NCBI GenBank assembly: GCA_902488815.1
Contig: CABTXP010000003.1
Location: 1-64,000 of the forward strand
Direction of reading: 5' to 3'
DNA: 64,000 bases
Source of the DNA: an uncultured Eubacteriales bacterium
Lineage (GTDB): Bacteria; Bacillota; Clostridia; Tissierellales; Peptoniphilaceae
The first letter of the stretch is position 1. Each line of letters begins with the position of its first letter. The position numbers and the translations under genes are program-made. The notes under the pieces were generated by a model. The model ran no database searches, was not told the DNA's origin, and saw only the letters and a program-made list of their open reading frames with translations. Shown in pieces: positions 9,594-18,784 of this stretch.

Positions 9594-10961
9594 CTACTTT
9601 CCGATACAAAATTCTTTAAACACTCTGTCTAAAATGTCTTCAGTGTGAACTTCTCCCGTTATTTCACCTAAGGCATTTAAAGCGTCGTTAATATCTATTT
9701 CAATTAAATCTAAAAATTCTTCTCTGAGAGCTCCCTCTCTTGCAAGGGCCACTGATTTTTCCGCCCGTTTTAAAGCGTCAATGTGTCTTAACTTTGTGGC
9801 ATAGGTTTCACTTTTAAGGTCGATTTCTCCTTTGAAAAAGATTTCTTTTATGCCATCTTTTATAATACTTCCCACGTCCTCCGTCTTTATTGAAGTCTTA
9901 ATGTTAAGCTTGCCTTTTGAAAACTTTTCTATGTCCTCGTTACTCCACTTAACCTCCAAGTCGCTTTTGTTAAAGAGAATAATGGCAGGCTTATTTGAAA
10001 TTAAATTCAAAATTTCCTCGTCCTCTTTTGTCGGAGCTATGGACAGGTCAAAGATGGCGATAATTAAATCTCCCGTCTCCACCTGCTCCTTGGCACGCTC
10101 TACGCCGATGCGTTCCACTTCGTCTTCCGTGTGCCTTATCCCCGCCGTGTCCTTTATCTTTAAAAGTATGCCGTCCATGTCCACATACTCTTCAATGGTA
10201 TCTCTCGTCGTGCCGGGAATGTCCGTCACTATTGCCCTTTGTTCCTTTAAAATATTATTTAAAAAAGAGCTCTTCCCCACATTGGGCCTTCCCAATATTA
10301 CAGTGTCAATGCCGTCTTTTACAAGCTTGCCTATTTTGGCATTTTCCAAAAGCTTTTGAAGCTTATTTATTACGCTGTCGCATCTCTTTACAATGTCCTC
10401 GTGTAAAATGTCCTCAATGTCTTCGTCGGGAAAATCTACATTGGCAACTATAAAAGCGTTTAAACTCATGAGCTCGTCTCTCACTTCGTTAATGGAGTTG
10501 GATAGCTTGCCTTCAAGTTGTGAAATTGTATTTTCGTAAGACACATCCGTCTTTGCATTTATAAGGTCGATGACGGACTCCGCCTGAGCAAGGTCCATGC
10601 GACCGTTTAAAAAGGCACGCTTTGTAAACTCCCCCGGCTCTGCAAGTCTTGCTCCATTATCCAAGAGCAGGTTTAAAATTTTACGACCGGAAATAATTCC
10701 CCCGTGGCAGTAAATTTCAACTACATCCTCCATGGTGTAGGTCTTGGGAGCGAGCATTTTAACAATGAGGACTTCATCTACCAAGTTATCGCCGTCGTAT
10801 ATGTGGCCGTAGTTTAGGTATCTGTCCTCACAATCATTTAATTTTTTTGAACCTCTGTATATTTTATCTGCAACTTCCACGGCACCTTCCCCTGAAAGTC
10901 GAACGATGCCTATGCCTCCCACGCCTTGGGCGGAAGATATGGCAGCTATTAAGTCTTCCAT
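9594..10961 (-). CDS. mnmE: tRNA modification GTPase MnmE
   Basis: A 455-residue GTPase. The N-terminal domain binds the formyl-folate donor, and a helical domain is interrupted by the G domain with P-loop GRPNVGKSS (about residue 226), DIPGTTRD switch, DTAG and NKSD motifs. It ends with FCIGK, the C-terminal motif whose cysteine is needed for the reaction. AAAGGAG precedes the start. It heads the three-gene operon; in Bacillus it follows jag, but here it lies 20 kb away. Confidence 0.97.
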   Translation of the reverse strand: MEDLIAAISSAQGVGGIGIVRLSGEGAVEVADKIYRGSKKLNDCEDRYLNYGHIYDGDNLVDEVLIVKMLAPKTYTMEDVVEIYCHGGIISGRKILNLLLDNGARLAEPGEFTKRAFLNGRMDLAQAESVIDLINAKTDVSYENTISQLEGKLSNSINEVRDELMSLNAFIVANVDFPDEDIEDILHEDIVKRCDSVINKLQKLLENAKIGKLVKDGIDTVILGRPNVGKSSFLNNILKEQRAIVTDIPGTTRDTIEEYVDMDGILLKIKDTAGIRHTEDEVERIGVERAKEQVETGDLIIAIFDLSIAPTKEDEEILNLISNKPAIILFNKSDLEVKWSNEDIEKFSKGKLNIKTSIKTEDVGSIIKDGIKEIFFKGEIDLKSETYATKLRHIDALKRAEKSVALAREGALREEFLDLIEIDINDALNALGEITGEVHTEDILDRVFKEFCIGK

Positions 10962-11042
10962 TTAACTCACTCCTTTAAACTTAAATTATATCATGTTGAT
11001 ATATAGGTGGGAATGTTTTTTAAATAGTCCTTTGGTCTTCGC

Positions 11043-11068
11043 AAAAAAAAGACAGGTTGTCCTGTCTT
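11043..11068 (-). terminator. Terminator of the gyrB-gyrA-sigB operon
   Basis: An 8-bp stem (11049-11056 with 11061-11068, arm AAGACAGG) is followed on the minus strand by a run of eight T residues. The stem overlaps the stop codon of the last gene. Confidence 0.85.
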
Positions 11069-11687
11069 ATAATTCGTCTATTGAAATTTGAAGGAGCACT
11101 CCCTTGTGCTCTTCGTGAACTTCGTAAAGATACTTGCCGTCATCTACAAGTGTTCCTATATCCTTTGACATCCCTTTGTTATCAAGTAGGTGTGCAACAT
11201 ATCCTCCCAAAGTCTTTTCCGATTCCGTAGGTATGTGCAAGTTGTACTTGTTGTTTATACTTTCAATGGTTTGAGATGCCGAGAAGATATATTTTGATTC
11301 CATGACTTGTGACGAGCCTATAAAGTATTTGCGTGCTGCAAACAAAATAAATATTGCTATTACTCCGATTAAAAGATCCCTCATGTTGTCCGAGTACACT
11401 AAGAGCTTTCTCGCAATTACAAGTGAGATTAAGTGTATTATCGTCGCATCTTCGTGGGCTATCATAAGTAAGATAAATTCTATTGCCACTACAAGAAGCA
11501 ATATGTGAGACAAAAATTGTCTGAATATGTCGTAGGACAACTCTCTACCCGACCTTATTATGTCAACATAGTATCTCACTATGTCAGGTATTGATATAAA
11601 TATTCCCAAGAGCAAAAGTATTGATATCAGCGCTTCAATTATAAAGGCGTACCTTGTCATCTTGGCCAAAAATTTTCTTCTGTTCAT
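11067..11687 (-). CDS. Membrane protein with PsiE-like helices and a CorC/HlyC-type C-terminal domain
   Basis: The 206-residue protein has about four N-terminal transmembrane helices (residues about 10-130) resembling the phosphate-starvation PsiE region. A roughly 70-residue cytoplasmic domain follows with the pattern ESEKTLGGYVAHLLDNKG and YEVHEEH, matching the transporter-associated CorC_HlyC fold that usually follows CBS pairs. CBS domains are absent. It overlaps sigB by 4 bp (ATGA) and is the last gene of the operon, which suggests it may be a target or sensor of the sigma switch. Function unknown. Confidence 0.6.
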   Translation of the reverse strand: MNRRKFLAKMTRYAFIIEALISILLLLGIFISIPDIVRYYVDIIRSGRELSYDIFRQFLSHILLLVVAIEFILLMIAHEDATIIHLISLVIARKLLVYSDNMRDLLIGVIAIFILFAARKYFIGSSQVMESKYIFSASQTIESINNKYNLHIPTESEKTLGGYVAHLLDNKGMSKDIGTLVDDGKYLYEVHEEHKGVLLQISIDEL

Positions 11688-12478
11688 TTCTCACCTCGTT
11701 TAATTCCCTTAATCTCTACTTCCTTTCTCATTTTTTCAAGCACTCTTTTTTCCAATCTGGAGACGGTCATTTGAGAGATACCTAACTTCTTTGCCGTCTT
11801 TGCCTGAGTGCTCTTGTGAAAATATCTGTCGATTACTATGGTCTTCTCCTGGTCCGTGAGATTTTGGAAGAGCTTTTTCAAAAGGTCGTTGACTTCAATT
11901 TTGTCAAAGTACTCTTCTTCTTCACCGATTAAATCCCCTAAGTTAATATCTCTGTCCTCTGACTCCGTTTCAAAAAATGTATCCAAGGACTGAGGAGTAT
12001 AGACCTTACTTGCCTCCATAGTCTCAATAATTTCTTCGGAAGTAACTCCAAGATAGTCCGCTATATCTTCAATACCGGGTTCTCTTTGCATCTCCTGATA
12101 GAGATGGTTCTTTGCCAAATTTATTTTTTTGGAAAGTTCCTGCACACGCCTCGGCACTCTTATAGTCCATCCCTTGTCGCGGAAATATTTTTTTATCTCC
12201 CCGATTATTGTCGGCGTGGCAAAACTTGAAAATTCATATCCCTTCTCAGGATCATATCTATCCACCGCATATATAAGGCCAAGGGAAGCTACTTGATATA
12301 TGTCGTCGTAGTCTATACCCTTGCCTGTATATTTTTTGGTAATTATGTCCGCTATATAAAGGTGCTCTTCTATTAAAGTATTTCTTATTTCCGGGTCCCT
12401 TGTCTTATGAAATTGTAAAAACAGTTCTTTTCGCTCGTCTTTTGAAAGCGGCTTAGGTTTACTACCAACTTCTGTCAT
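11684..12478 (-). CDS. Alternative sigma factor of the SigB/SigF/SigG group
   Basis: A 264-residue sigma-70-family factor with region 2 (DIYQVASLGLIYAVDRYDPEKGYEFSSFA is the diagnostic stretch, about residues 60-88), region 3 (IRVPRRVQELSKKI) and region 4 with an HTH (KTAKKLGISQMTVSRLEKRVL). This architecture is that of stress or sporulation sigma factors controlled by partner switching. The RsbW- and RsbV-like genes immediately upstream match that mode of control. With no sporulation genes seen, a general stress role is the better guess. It overlaps the anti-sigma gene by 4 bp. Confidence 0.85.
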   Translation of the reverse strand: MTEVGSKPKPLSKDERKELFLQFHKTRDPEIRNTLIEEHLYIADIITKKYTGKGIDYDDIYQVASLGLIYAVDRYDPEKGYEFSSFATPTIIGEIKKYFRDKGWTIRVPRRVQELSKKINLAKNHLYQEMQREPGIEDIADYLGVTSEEIIETMEASKVYTPQSLDTFFETESEDRDINLGDLIGEEEEYFDKIEVNDLLKKLFQNLTDQEKTIVIDRYFHKSTQAKTAKKLGISQMTVSRLEKRVLEKMRKEVEIKGIKRGEK

Positions 12479-12816
12479 TTTATTTCCTTTATGAGCACTA
12501 CCTTATTCTCTTCCTGTTTAATTTCATCTACCAAGCTCATTACAATAAGCTTTTCCATTTCCGAGTCTTCAGCGTCAAATTCATCTTTGGAAACGTCGAT
12601 GAAATTAATGCGAATTTCTTCTCCCATTTCAAATTCCATGTGCACCTTGTCTCTGTCTTTATAAAAGACATTTACACATTCTCCCACTGCCATTTTAACA
12701 TCTTCAATAGTTTCAAGGTCAGTGTTTTTGGCAGCGCAAAGTCCGCCGATTAAAAGTCTCATGGCAGGCAGGTACTTGGGATTTGCAGGAGTCTCTATCT
12801 TTATTAAATCCGGCAT
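12475..12816 (-). CDS. RsbW/SpoIIAB-like anti-sigma factor, degenerate GHKL domain
   Basis: A 113-residue protein between the sigma factor and the STAS protein, overlapping the former and abutting the latter. The N-terminal helix IEDVKMAVGECVNVF resembles the N box of RsbW kinases, but has one residue fewer between Glu and Asn. The following IDVSKDEFD lacks the DxGxG ATP-binding motif, and no G2 loop is visible. RsbW proteins are usually about 140-160 residues, so this one is short. It may bind the sigma factor without being an efficient kinase. Confidence 0.6.
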   Translation of the reverse strand: MPDLIKIETPANPKYLPAMRLLIGGLCAAKNTDLETIEDVKMAVGECVNVFYKDRDKVHMEFEMGEEIRINFIDVSKDEFDAEDSEMEKLIVMSLVDEIKQEENKVVLIKEIK

Positions 12817-13133
12817 CAGTCTTCACCTCTTACGGAAAATACTTCGTCCAATTTTGTAATTTTAAATAATTTTTTTATATTGGGCTTAATATTTATTAAA
12901 GAAATTGTGTTGCCGTCGTCTTTTATCTCTTTCAAAAGATAAATGAGAGCTCCCAAACCTGTTGAGTCAATGTAATCAAAGTCCTTGCCGTCAATTTCTA
13001 TGTCTTTTTTGTCCTTCATATACTCCATGAGTATTTCTCTCTTAAATGAGTCTGTGGAATTAATATCCAATTCCCCAATGGGATAGACTTTTAACTTGTC
13101 AGGTGCGTCTTTAAATTTAAGATTAAAGTCCAT
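12816..13133 (-). CDS. RsbV/SpoIIAA-like anti-anti-sigma factor (STAS domain)
   Basis: A 105-residue single STAS domain with the motif DSTGLGAL, in which the serine is the residue phosphorylated by RsbW-type kinases. In the family the unphosphorylated form binds the anti-sigma factor and frees the sigma factor. It lies 8 bp after gyrA and abuts the anti-sigma gene, so the whole switch is transcribed behind gyrase. Confidence 0.82.
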   Translation of the reverse strand: MDFNLKFKDAPDKLKVYPIGELDINSTDSFKREILMEYMKDKKDIEIDGKDFDYIDSTGLGALIYLLKEIKDDGNTISLINIKPNIKKLFKITKLDEVFSVRGED

Positions 13134-13141
13134 AGGTCCTC

Positions 13142-15568
13142 CTAATCTTCTCCAATGTACTTTGCAACCGCCACAACTTCAGAGTCCTTAATATTCATAA
13201 GCTTTACTCCCGATGTGGATCTGCCTTGTACGGAAATGCCCTTCGCTTCGATTCTTATAATAATTCCCTTTTCAGTTATCATCATAAGTTCGTCGTCCTT
13301 GGTAACTACCTTGGCACTTACTACCTTTCCTGTCTTTTTAACGGCTTTATATGCAATAAGACCCTTGCCGCCTCTTCTTTGAAGTTTGTATTCGGAACTC
13401 TTAGTCATTTTACCGTACCCTTTTTCAGAAATTACAAGTAAGTACTTGTCCAGGTCGTTAATGTCAAAACCAACTACACAGTCGTCTTTGTCCAAGTTGA
13501 TTCCTATAACGCCGATGGAATTTCTGCCCATATTTCTCACTTCTTTTTCGGAGAAAGTTATGGACTTGCCGTTCTTGGTCACAAGGACAATGGCGTTGTT
13601 GCCGGTTGTCGGTCTTACTCCTACAAGGGAGTCTTCTTCTCTAAGTTTTATGCCGATAATTCCCGACCTTCTTATGTTCATATAGTCGGAAAGTTCCGTC
13701 TTCTTAACATATCCTTCTCTTGTCACCATAAAGAGGTACTTGCAGTCCATTTCTTTGTTGATCGGAACTACTTCCGTAATCTCTTCTCCCTGTTGAAGCT
13801 CCAAGAGATTTACAATTGCTGTGCCCTTTGCCTGTCTCGATCCTTCCGGAATTTCGTAGGCGTTTTTGGCAAAGCATCTGCCTGTATTTGTAAAGAAAAG
13901 TATTTTGTCGTGAGTTGAGGTAATGTAAATATCCTTTACAAAGTCCTCTTCTCTCGTGGTAAGGGCGGATATACCAGTGCCGCCACGTCTTTGAGGCTTG
14001 TATGTGCCTTCAGGCATTCTCTTTATATAGCCGAATTGTGTAAGAGTTATAACCACATCTTCTTCAGGGATTAAATCTCTTACGTCAATGTCTCCCTCAT
14101 CAGGTACGATTACAGTTCTTCTAAAGTCTTGGTACTTGGTCTTTACTTCTTCAAGCTCGTCTATAATTACTTGGTCCAAAAGTTCTTTGTTTTCAAGTAT
14201 GGATTTAAGTCTTGATATTTCCTTGATTAAAGCTTCGTATTCGGTTTCAAGCTTTTCTCTTTCAAGTCCTGTCAAGCGTCTGATTTGCATTGAGAGAATT
14301 GCTTGGCCTTGAATCTTTGTCAGGTTAAATTCTTTGGCAAATTTTTCCAAGGCTTCATCGTCATTTTTAGAATGTCTTACAATTTCTATAATTCTGTCAA
14401 TGTTGTCCAGGGCAATTTTTAAACCTTCGATTATGTGAGCTCTCGCTTCAGCCTTGTCAAGTTCAAACTGAGTTCTTCTTGTAGTGACTTCTTCTCTGTG
14501 TTCCACATAGTACTTGATGAGTTCTTTTAAGTTAAGTACTTGAGGCACTCCTTTTACAAGAGCAAGGTTTATAATACCGAAGGTAATTTGCATTTGAGTG
14601 TTTTTGTAAAGGTTGTTAAGTACAACGGACGCATTTGCATCTCTCTTTAGCTCAATTACAATTTTAATTCCCTTTCTGTTGGACTCATCTCTTAAAGCGC
14701 TTATACCTTCAAGTCTTTTGTCCTTTACAAGTTCGGCAATTTTCATAATCAAATTTGCCTTGTTAACTTGGTATGGTACTTCAGTAATTACTATTCTCTG
14801 TCTGTTTTTAATTTCTTCTATTTCCGCAACGGCTCTAACTTGAATTTTGCCCCTGCCTGTCTTGTAGGCATCTTCAATTCCTTTTTTGCCAAGTATTTGT
14901 CCACCTGTGGGAAAGTCGGGACCTTTTATGACCTTTGAAAGTTCGTCAATTGATATGTTCTTGTCCTTTATATAAAGGACACAACCGTCTATGACTTCCT
15001 TTAAATTGTGAGGCGCCATATTGGTAGCCATACCTACGGCTATACCTGAGGATCCGTTTACAAGTAAGTTGGGAAATCCTGAGGGCAGAACTGTAGGTTC
15101 CTGTTCTCTCTCGTCATAGTTGGGAACAAAGTCAACGGTGTTTTTGTTAATGTCCTTTAACATTTCCTGTGCCAGGCGAGTCATTCTGATTTCCGTATAA
15201 CGCATTGCCGCCGGCGGGTCTCCGTCTATTGTACCGAAGTTACCTTGTCCGTCTGCAAGGGTGTATCTCGTGTTAAAGTCCTGTGCCAACCTTACCGCCG
15301 CATCGTAAATGGAACTGTCGCCGTGGGGGTGAAACTTACCCATTATTTCTCCCACAAGTGTTGCCGACTTTCTATATCCCTTGTCAGGTGTCAGTCCCAA
15401 GGTTTGCATACCGTAGATTATTCTCCTGTGTACCGGCTTTAGTCCGTCTCTTACATCAGGTAGAGCACGAGCCACAATTACACTCATGGAGTAGTCTAAG
15501 TATGAACTTCTCATCTTCTCTTCAATTGATGCTTCAATTATTCCGTTTTGTCTGTTTAAATTATCCAT
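13142..15568 (-). CDS. gyrA: DNA gyrase subunit A
   Basis: The 808-residue cleavage-reunion subunit of gyrase. The catalytic tyrosine is Tyr124 in AAMRYTEIR. The quinolone-resistance region reads HPHGDSSIYDA, with the usual susceptible-type Ser at position 85 (E. coli Ser83). The GyrA box QRRGGTG is present near residue 530, so the wrapping domain should introduce negative supercoils. Length is normal. It follows gyrB by 8 bp and is followed after 8 bp by the rsbV-like gene. Confidence 0.98.
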   Translation of the reverse strand: MDNLNRQNGIIEASIEEKMRSSYLDYSMSVIVARALPDVRDGLKPVHRRIIYGMQTLGLTPDKGYRKSATLVGEIMGKFHPHGDSSIYDAAVRLAQDFNTRYTLADGQGNFGTIDGDPPAAMRYTEIRMTRLAQEMLKDINKNTVDFVPNYDEREQEPTVLPSGFPNLLVNGSSGIAVGMATNMAPHNLKEVIDGCVLYIKDKNISIDELSKVIKGPDFPTGGQILGKKGIEDAYKTGRGKIQVRAVAEIEEIKNRQRIVITEVPYQVNKANLIMKIAELVKDKRLEGISALRDESNRKGIKIVIELKRDANASVVLNNLYKNTQMQITFGIINLALVKGVPQVLNLKELIKYYVEHREEVTTRRTQFELDKAEARAHIIEGLKIALDNIDRIIEIVRHSKNDDEALEKFAKEFNLTKIQGQAILSMQIRRLTGLEREKLETEYEALIKEISRLKSILENKELLDQVIIDELEEVKTKYQDFRRTVIVPDEGDIDVRDLIPEEDVVITLTQFGYIKRMPEGTYKPQRRGGTGISALTTREEDFVKDIYITSTHDKILFFTNTGRCFAKNAYEIPEGSRQAKGTAIVNLLELQQGEEITEVVPINKEMDCKYLFMVTREGYVKKTELSDYMNIRRSGIIGIKLREEDSLVGVRPTTGNNAIVLVTKNGKSITFSEKEVRNMGRNSIGVIGINLDKDDCVVGFDINDLDKYLLVISEKGYGKMTKSSEYKLQRRGGKGLIAYKAVKKTGKVVSAKVVTKDDELMMITEKGIIIRIEAKGISVQGRSTSGVKLMNIKDSEVVAVAKYIGED

Positions 15569-15576
15569 AATTCCTC

Positions 15577-17499
15577 CTAAGCATCAATATTCTCAGCATA
15601 GACGGCATTTTCTTGAATAAATTCACGTCTCGGCTCAACATCTGAACCCATTAAGACTGAAAATACTTCGTCCGCTTCAACCATATCTTCTATTTCTACT
15701 TTAATTAAAATACGAGTGTCAGGGTTCATAGTAGTTTCCCAAAGTTGTTCCGCATTCATTTCCCCAAGACCTTTGTATCTTTGAATTTTAAAGTTTTTAT
15801 CTCTGCCAAGTTCATTCATGGCACTTTCAAGTTCTTCGTCGCTGTAACAGTATCTGATGACTTTTTCTCCTCTCTTTATGCCGTAAAGAGGTGATTTTGC
15901 CACGTATACATGGCCTTCTTCTATTAAAGGTCTCATGTATCTGAAGAAAAATGTAAGGAGAAGTGTCATTATATGAGCGCCGTCCACATCGGCATCTGTC
16001 ATAATAATAATCTTGCCGTAGCGCAGACCATCCATTGAAAATTCGTTGCTTATTCCCGTGCCGAAGGCGGTGATCATGGCCTTTATTTCTTCCGAATTTA
16101 AAATCTTGTCAAGTCTTGCCTTTTCCACATTCATAATCTTTCCTCTAAGAGGAAGGATGGCTTGAATTTCACTGTCACGACCCATCTTTGCCGTGCCACC
16201 TGCAGAATCCCCTTCCACTAAAAAGATTTCGTTCTGTTCAATGTCTGAAAGGTGACAGTCCCAAAGTTTGCCCGGCAGAGCCATTGTATCAAGGACTGAT
16301 TTTTTACGAGTTAAATCTCTCGCTTTTCTTGCAGCTTCTCTGGCACGTCTTGCCTGTAGTGATTTTTCCAAAATCATTTTGGCGTCACGAGGATTTTCTT
16401 CCAAGAACACCGCCAAGTTGTCGGAGATTACCGAGTCTACAACTCCTCTTATTTCGCTGTTGCCAAGCTTCGCCTTTGTCTGTCCTTCAAATTGAGGATT
16501 TGGCATCTTAACACTTATAACGGCAGTAAGACCTTCTCTTACGTCGTCTCCCGTCAAGTTTTCTTCTTTTTCTTTTATAATATTGTACTTTCTGCCGTAG
16601 TCGTTAATTGTCCTTGTAAGTGCGGATCTGAAACCTGAAAGGTGAGTTCCCCCTTCTTCCGTATTAATGTTGTTGGCAAAGGTAAGTACATTTTCAGCAT
16701 AGGAGTCTGTGTATTGAATTGCAGCTTCTACAGCTATATTTTCTCTCACTTCATCCATGTAAATAATATTTTGATGCACCGGAGTTTTTTTCTTGTTAAT
16801 ATACTCTACAAAACTTTTAATTCCGCCTTCGTAGTGATATATTTCTCTCTTGTCCGATCTCTTGTCTATAAATTCAATTTTAATTCCCTTGTTTAAAAAT
16901 GCCATTTCCCTAAATCTCTTGGAAAGGACTTCAAAGGAAAACTCTACCGTCTCTTTAAATATTTCCGGGTCCGGATAAAAAATTATCTGAGTTCCCGTCT
17001 CTTTTTTATTAACATCGCCTACAACTTTAAGTTCCGTTACCGCATTACCTCCGGAAAATTCCTGTCTGTAAATATGTCCGTCCCTTTTAACTACTGCAAT
17101 TAATTTTGATGAAAGGGCATTTACAACTGAAACCCCTACTCCGTGAAGTCCGCCGGAAACTTTGTATGCGTTGTTGTCAAATTTTCCTCCGGCATGAAGT
17201 ACGGTAAGTACGGTTTCAACGGTGCTCTTACCTGTTTGGGGGTGAATACCTGTGGGAATTCCTGAGCCGTTGTCTTCAATTGAGGCGCTGCCGTCTTCAT
17301 CCAAGGTAATTATTATGTGGTCGCAAATCCCTGCAAGGGCCTCGTCAATTGAGTTGTCCACAACTTCATATACCAAGTGGTGAAGTCCCCTGGGACCTGT
17401 GGAGCCTATATACATCCCCGGCCTTGTACGCACCGGTTCAAGTCCTGTAAGTACTTTTATGTCCTGGGCATCATAGTGCCTTTTGTTATTATTTTCCAT
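15577..17499 (-). CDS. gyrB: DNA gyrase subunit B
   Basis: The 640-residue ATPase subunit of gyrase. It has the GHKL ATP site (EVVDNSIDEALAG, and GLHGVGVSVVNALS as the lid), the transducer domain, and the TOPRIM Mg-binding motifs EGDSAGG and DADVDGAHI. The C-terminal end is normal (GLGEMNAEQLWETTM). The start overlaps recF by 11 bp. Gene order dnaA-dnaN-yaaA-recF-gyrB-gyrA is the classic Firmicutes order. Confidence 0.98.
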   Translation of the reverse strand: MENNNKRHYDAQDIKVLTGLEPVRTRPGMYIGSTGPRGLHHLVYEVVDNSIDEALAGICDHIIITLDEDGSASIEDNGSGIPTGIHPQTGKSTVETVLTVLHAGGKFDNNAYKVSGGLHGVGVSVVNALSSKLIAVVKRDGHIYRQEFSGGNAVTELKVVGDVNKKETGTQIIFYPDPEIFKETVEFSFEVLSKRFREMAFLNKGIKIEFIDKRSDKREIYHYEGGIKSFVEYINKKKTPVHQNIIYMDEVRENIAVEAAIQYTDSYAENVLTFANNINTEEGGTHLSGFRSALTRTINDYGRKYNIIKEKEENLTGDDVREGLTAVISVKMPNPQFEGQTKAKLGNSEIRGVVDSVISDNLAVFLEENPRDAKMILEKSLQARRAREAARKARDLTRKKSVLDTMALPGKLWDCHLSDIEQNEIFLVEGDSAGGTAKMGRDSEIQAILPLRGKIMNVEKARLDKILNSEEIKAMITAFGTGISNEFSMDGLRYGKIIIMTDADVDGAHIMTLLLTFFFRYMRPLIEEGHVYVAKSPLYGIKRGEKVIRYCYSDEELESAMNELGRDKNFKIQRYKGLGEMNAEQLWETTMNPDTRILIKVEIEDMVEADEVFSVLMGSDVEPRREFIQENAVYAENIDA

Positions 17500-18571
17500 T
17501 ATCTTCTCCCGTTATCATAATAAAATTACCTTCTCTTTCCATGTCAAAATCCGTTGTTGTAATAAAGGATTGAATGTCCTTCAGCTTTGAAAATAAATAT
17601 TTTCTTCTCTTCTCATCCAATTCGGAAAACACATCGTCAAGTAAGAGCAGCGGATAGTAGCCTTTTACATTTTTAATAATCTCGCACTCGGCAATTTTAA
17701 GTGCAAGTACCAAGGATCTTATTTGACCTTGCGATCCGAAAACTTTTAAATTTTCTCCGTTTATATAAAATTCCAAATCGTCCCTGTGTGGACCTACCGT
17801 CGTGTAACCGAAATTAAGATCTCTCTCTTCAGAATTTTTAAGGGCCTCTACGAAACTTTTTTCCATTTTTTCAGAGTCTTTAAAAATTTCTACGGTGGAG
17901 AGATACTTTATTTTAAGTTCCTTGTCGTTTGAAAAAACTTCTCTGTAATTTTCTCTTCCTATTTTTTCCAAGTCCCTTATGTACTTTAATCTCATTTTTA
18001 AAATACCTGAGCCGTACTTGGCAAGCTCTCTGTTGTAAATATTTATTAGGTCTTTAAATTCCCTTGAATTTCTTCTCTTTAAAAGTGTGTTTCTGCTGTA
18101 AAGTAAGTTGCGATAATTTTGGCTGTAGTGGCTGTACATGTAATTTATTTCTTCCAAGGATGAGTCAATATAGTCTCTTCTCGTTCCGGGTCCCGACTTT
18201 ACCATTAAAAGGGACTCAGGTGTAAAGACTACCTTTGAACCTAATTTGTTAAGTTCTTTTAAACTCTTTACATTTTTGTCGTTTACGTAAAAACTTTTAA
18301 CCTTGTCTGTAAGTAAGACTTTATAGTCGTAGGTGTAGCCTTCTATTTCTACTTTAGCTTCTAAAACCGCCACATTGCCGTCAAAGTTTATGAGCTCCTT
18401 GTCCTTTGAAGTTCTGAAACTCTTTCCTGTAATGAGATAACTTATAGCCTCTATGAGATTAGTTTTTCCCACGCCGTTTTCTCCGATTATTATGTTTTTA
18501 CCTTCCTTCGGATACATTTCAAAAAAGTGGTAATTTCTAAATTCAATTAATTTAAGGCTTAAAATATTCAT
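17489..18571 (-). CDS. recF: DNA replication and repair protein RecF
   Basis: The 360-residue SMC-like ATPase loads RecA at ssDNA gaps with RecOR. Walker A is GENGVGKTN (about residue 33), the signature region is FGSQGQIRSLVLALK, and Walker B is LLLLDDVFSELDEKRR. It begins 3 bp after yaaA and overlaps gyrB by 11 bp. Confidence 0.96.
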   Translation of the reverse strand: MNILSLKLIEFRNYHFFEMYPKEGKNIIIGENGVGKTNLIEAISYLITGKSFRTSKDKELINFDGNVAVLEAKVEIEGYTYDYKVLLTDKVKSFYVNDKNVKSLKELNKLGSKVVFTPESLLMVKSGPGTRRDYIDSSLEEINYMYSHYSQNYRNLLYSRNTLLKRRNSREFKDLINIYNRELAKYGSGILKMRLKYIRDLEKIGRENYREVFSNDKELKIKYLSTVEIFKDSEKMEKSFVEALKNSEERDLNFGYTTVGPHRDDLEFYINGENLKVFGSQGQIRSLVLALKIAECEIIKNVKGYYPLLLLDDVFSELDEKRRKYLFSKLKDIQSFITTTDFDMEREGNFIMITGEDNGK

Positions 18572-18574
18572 ATC

Positions 18575-18784
18575 TCACCTAATGATTTTTATTTCTTCTT
18601 CCATAAAGGAGACTACATCATTTTCCCTCAGCTTCTTACCTCTCATGGTGCAGGTCTCGCCGTTTACCTTGACCATACCTTCTAAAATAAAGTGCTTTGC
18701 CTCGCCTCCGGAACTTGCCATGGAAGTAAATTTAAGCGCGTCCTGAAGGGTAATGTATTCACCTTTAAGTTCTAATTCTCTCAT
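18575..18784 (-). CDS. yaaA: S4-domain RNA-binding protein YaaA
   Basis: A 69-residue single S4-domain protein (LQDALKFTSMASSGGEAKHFI then VKVNGETCTMRGKKLR), the small gene conserved between dnaN and recF in Firmicutes. Its S4 fold suggests rRNA or tRNA binding, possibly in ribosome assembly. It overlaps dnaN by 4 bp and so is translationally coupled. Confidence 0.92.
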   Translation of the reverse strand: MRELELKGEYITLQDALKFTSMASSGGEAKHFILEGMVKVNGETCTMRGKKLRENDVVSFMEEEIKIIR

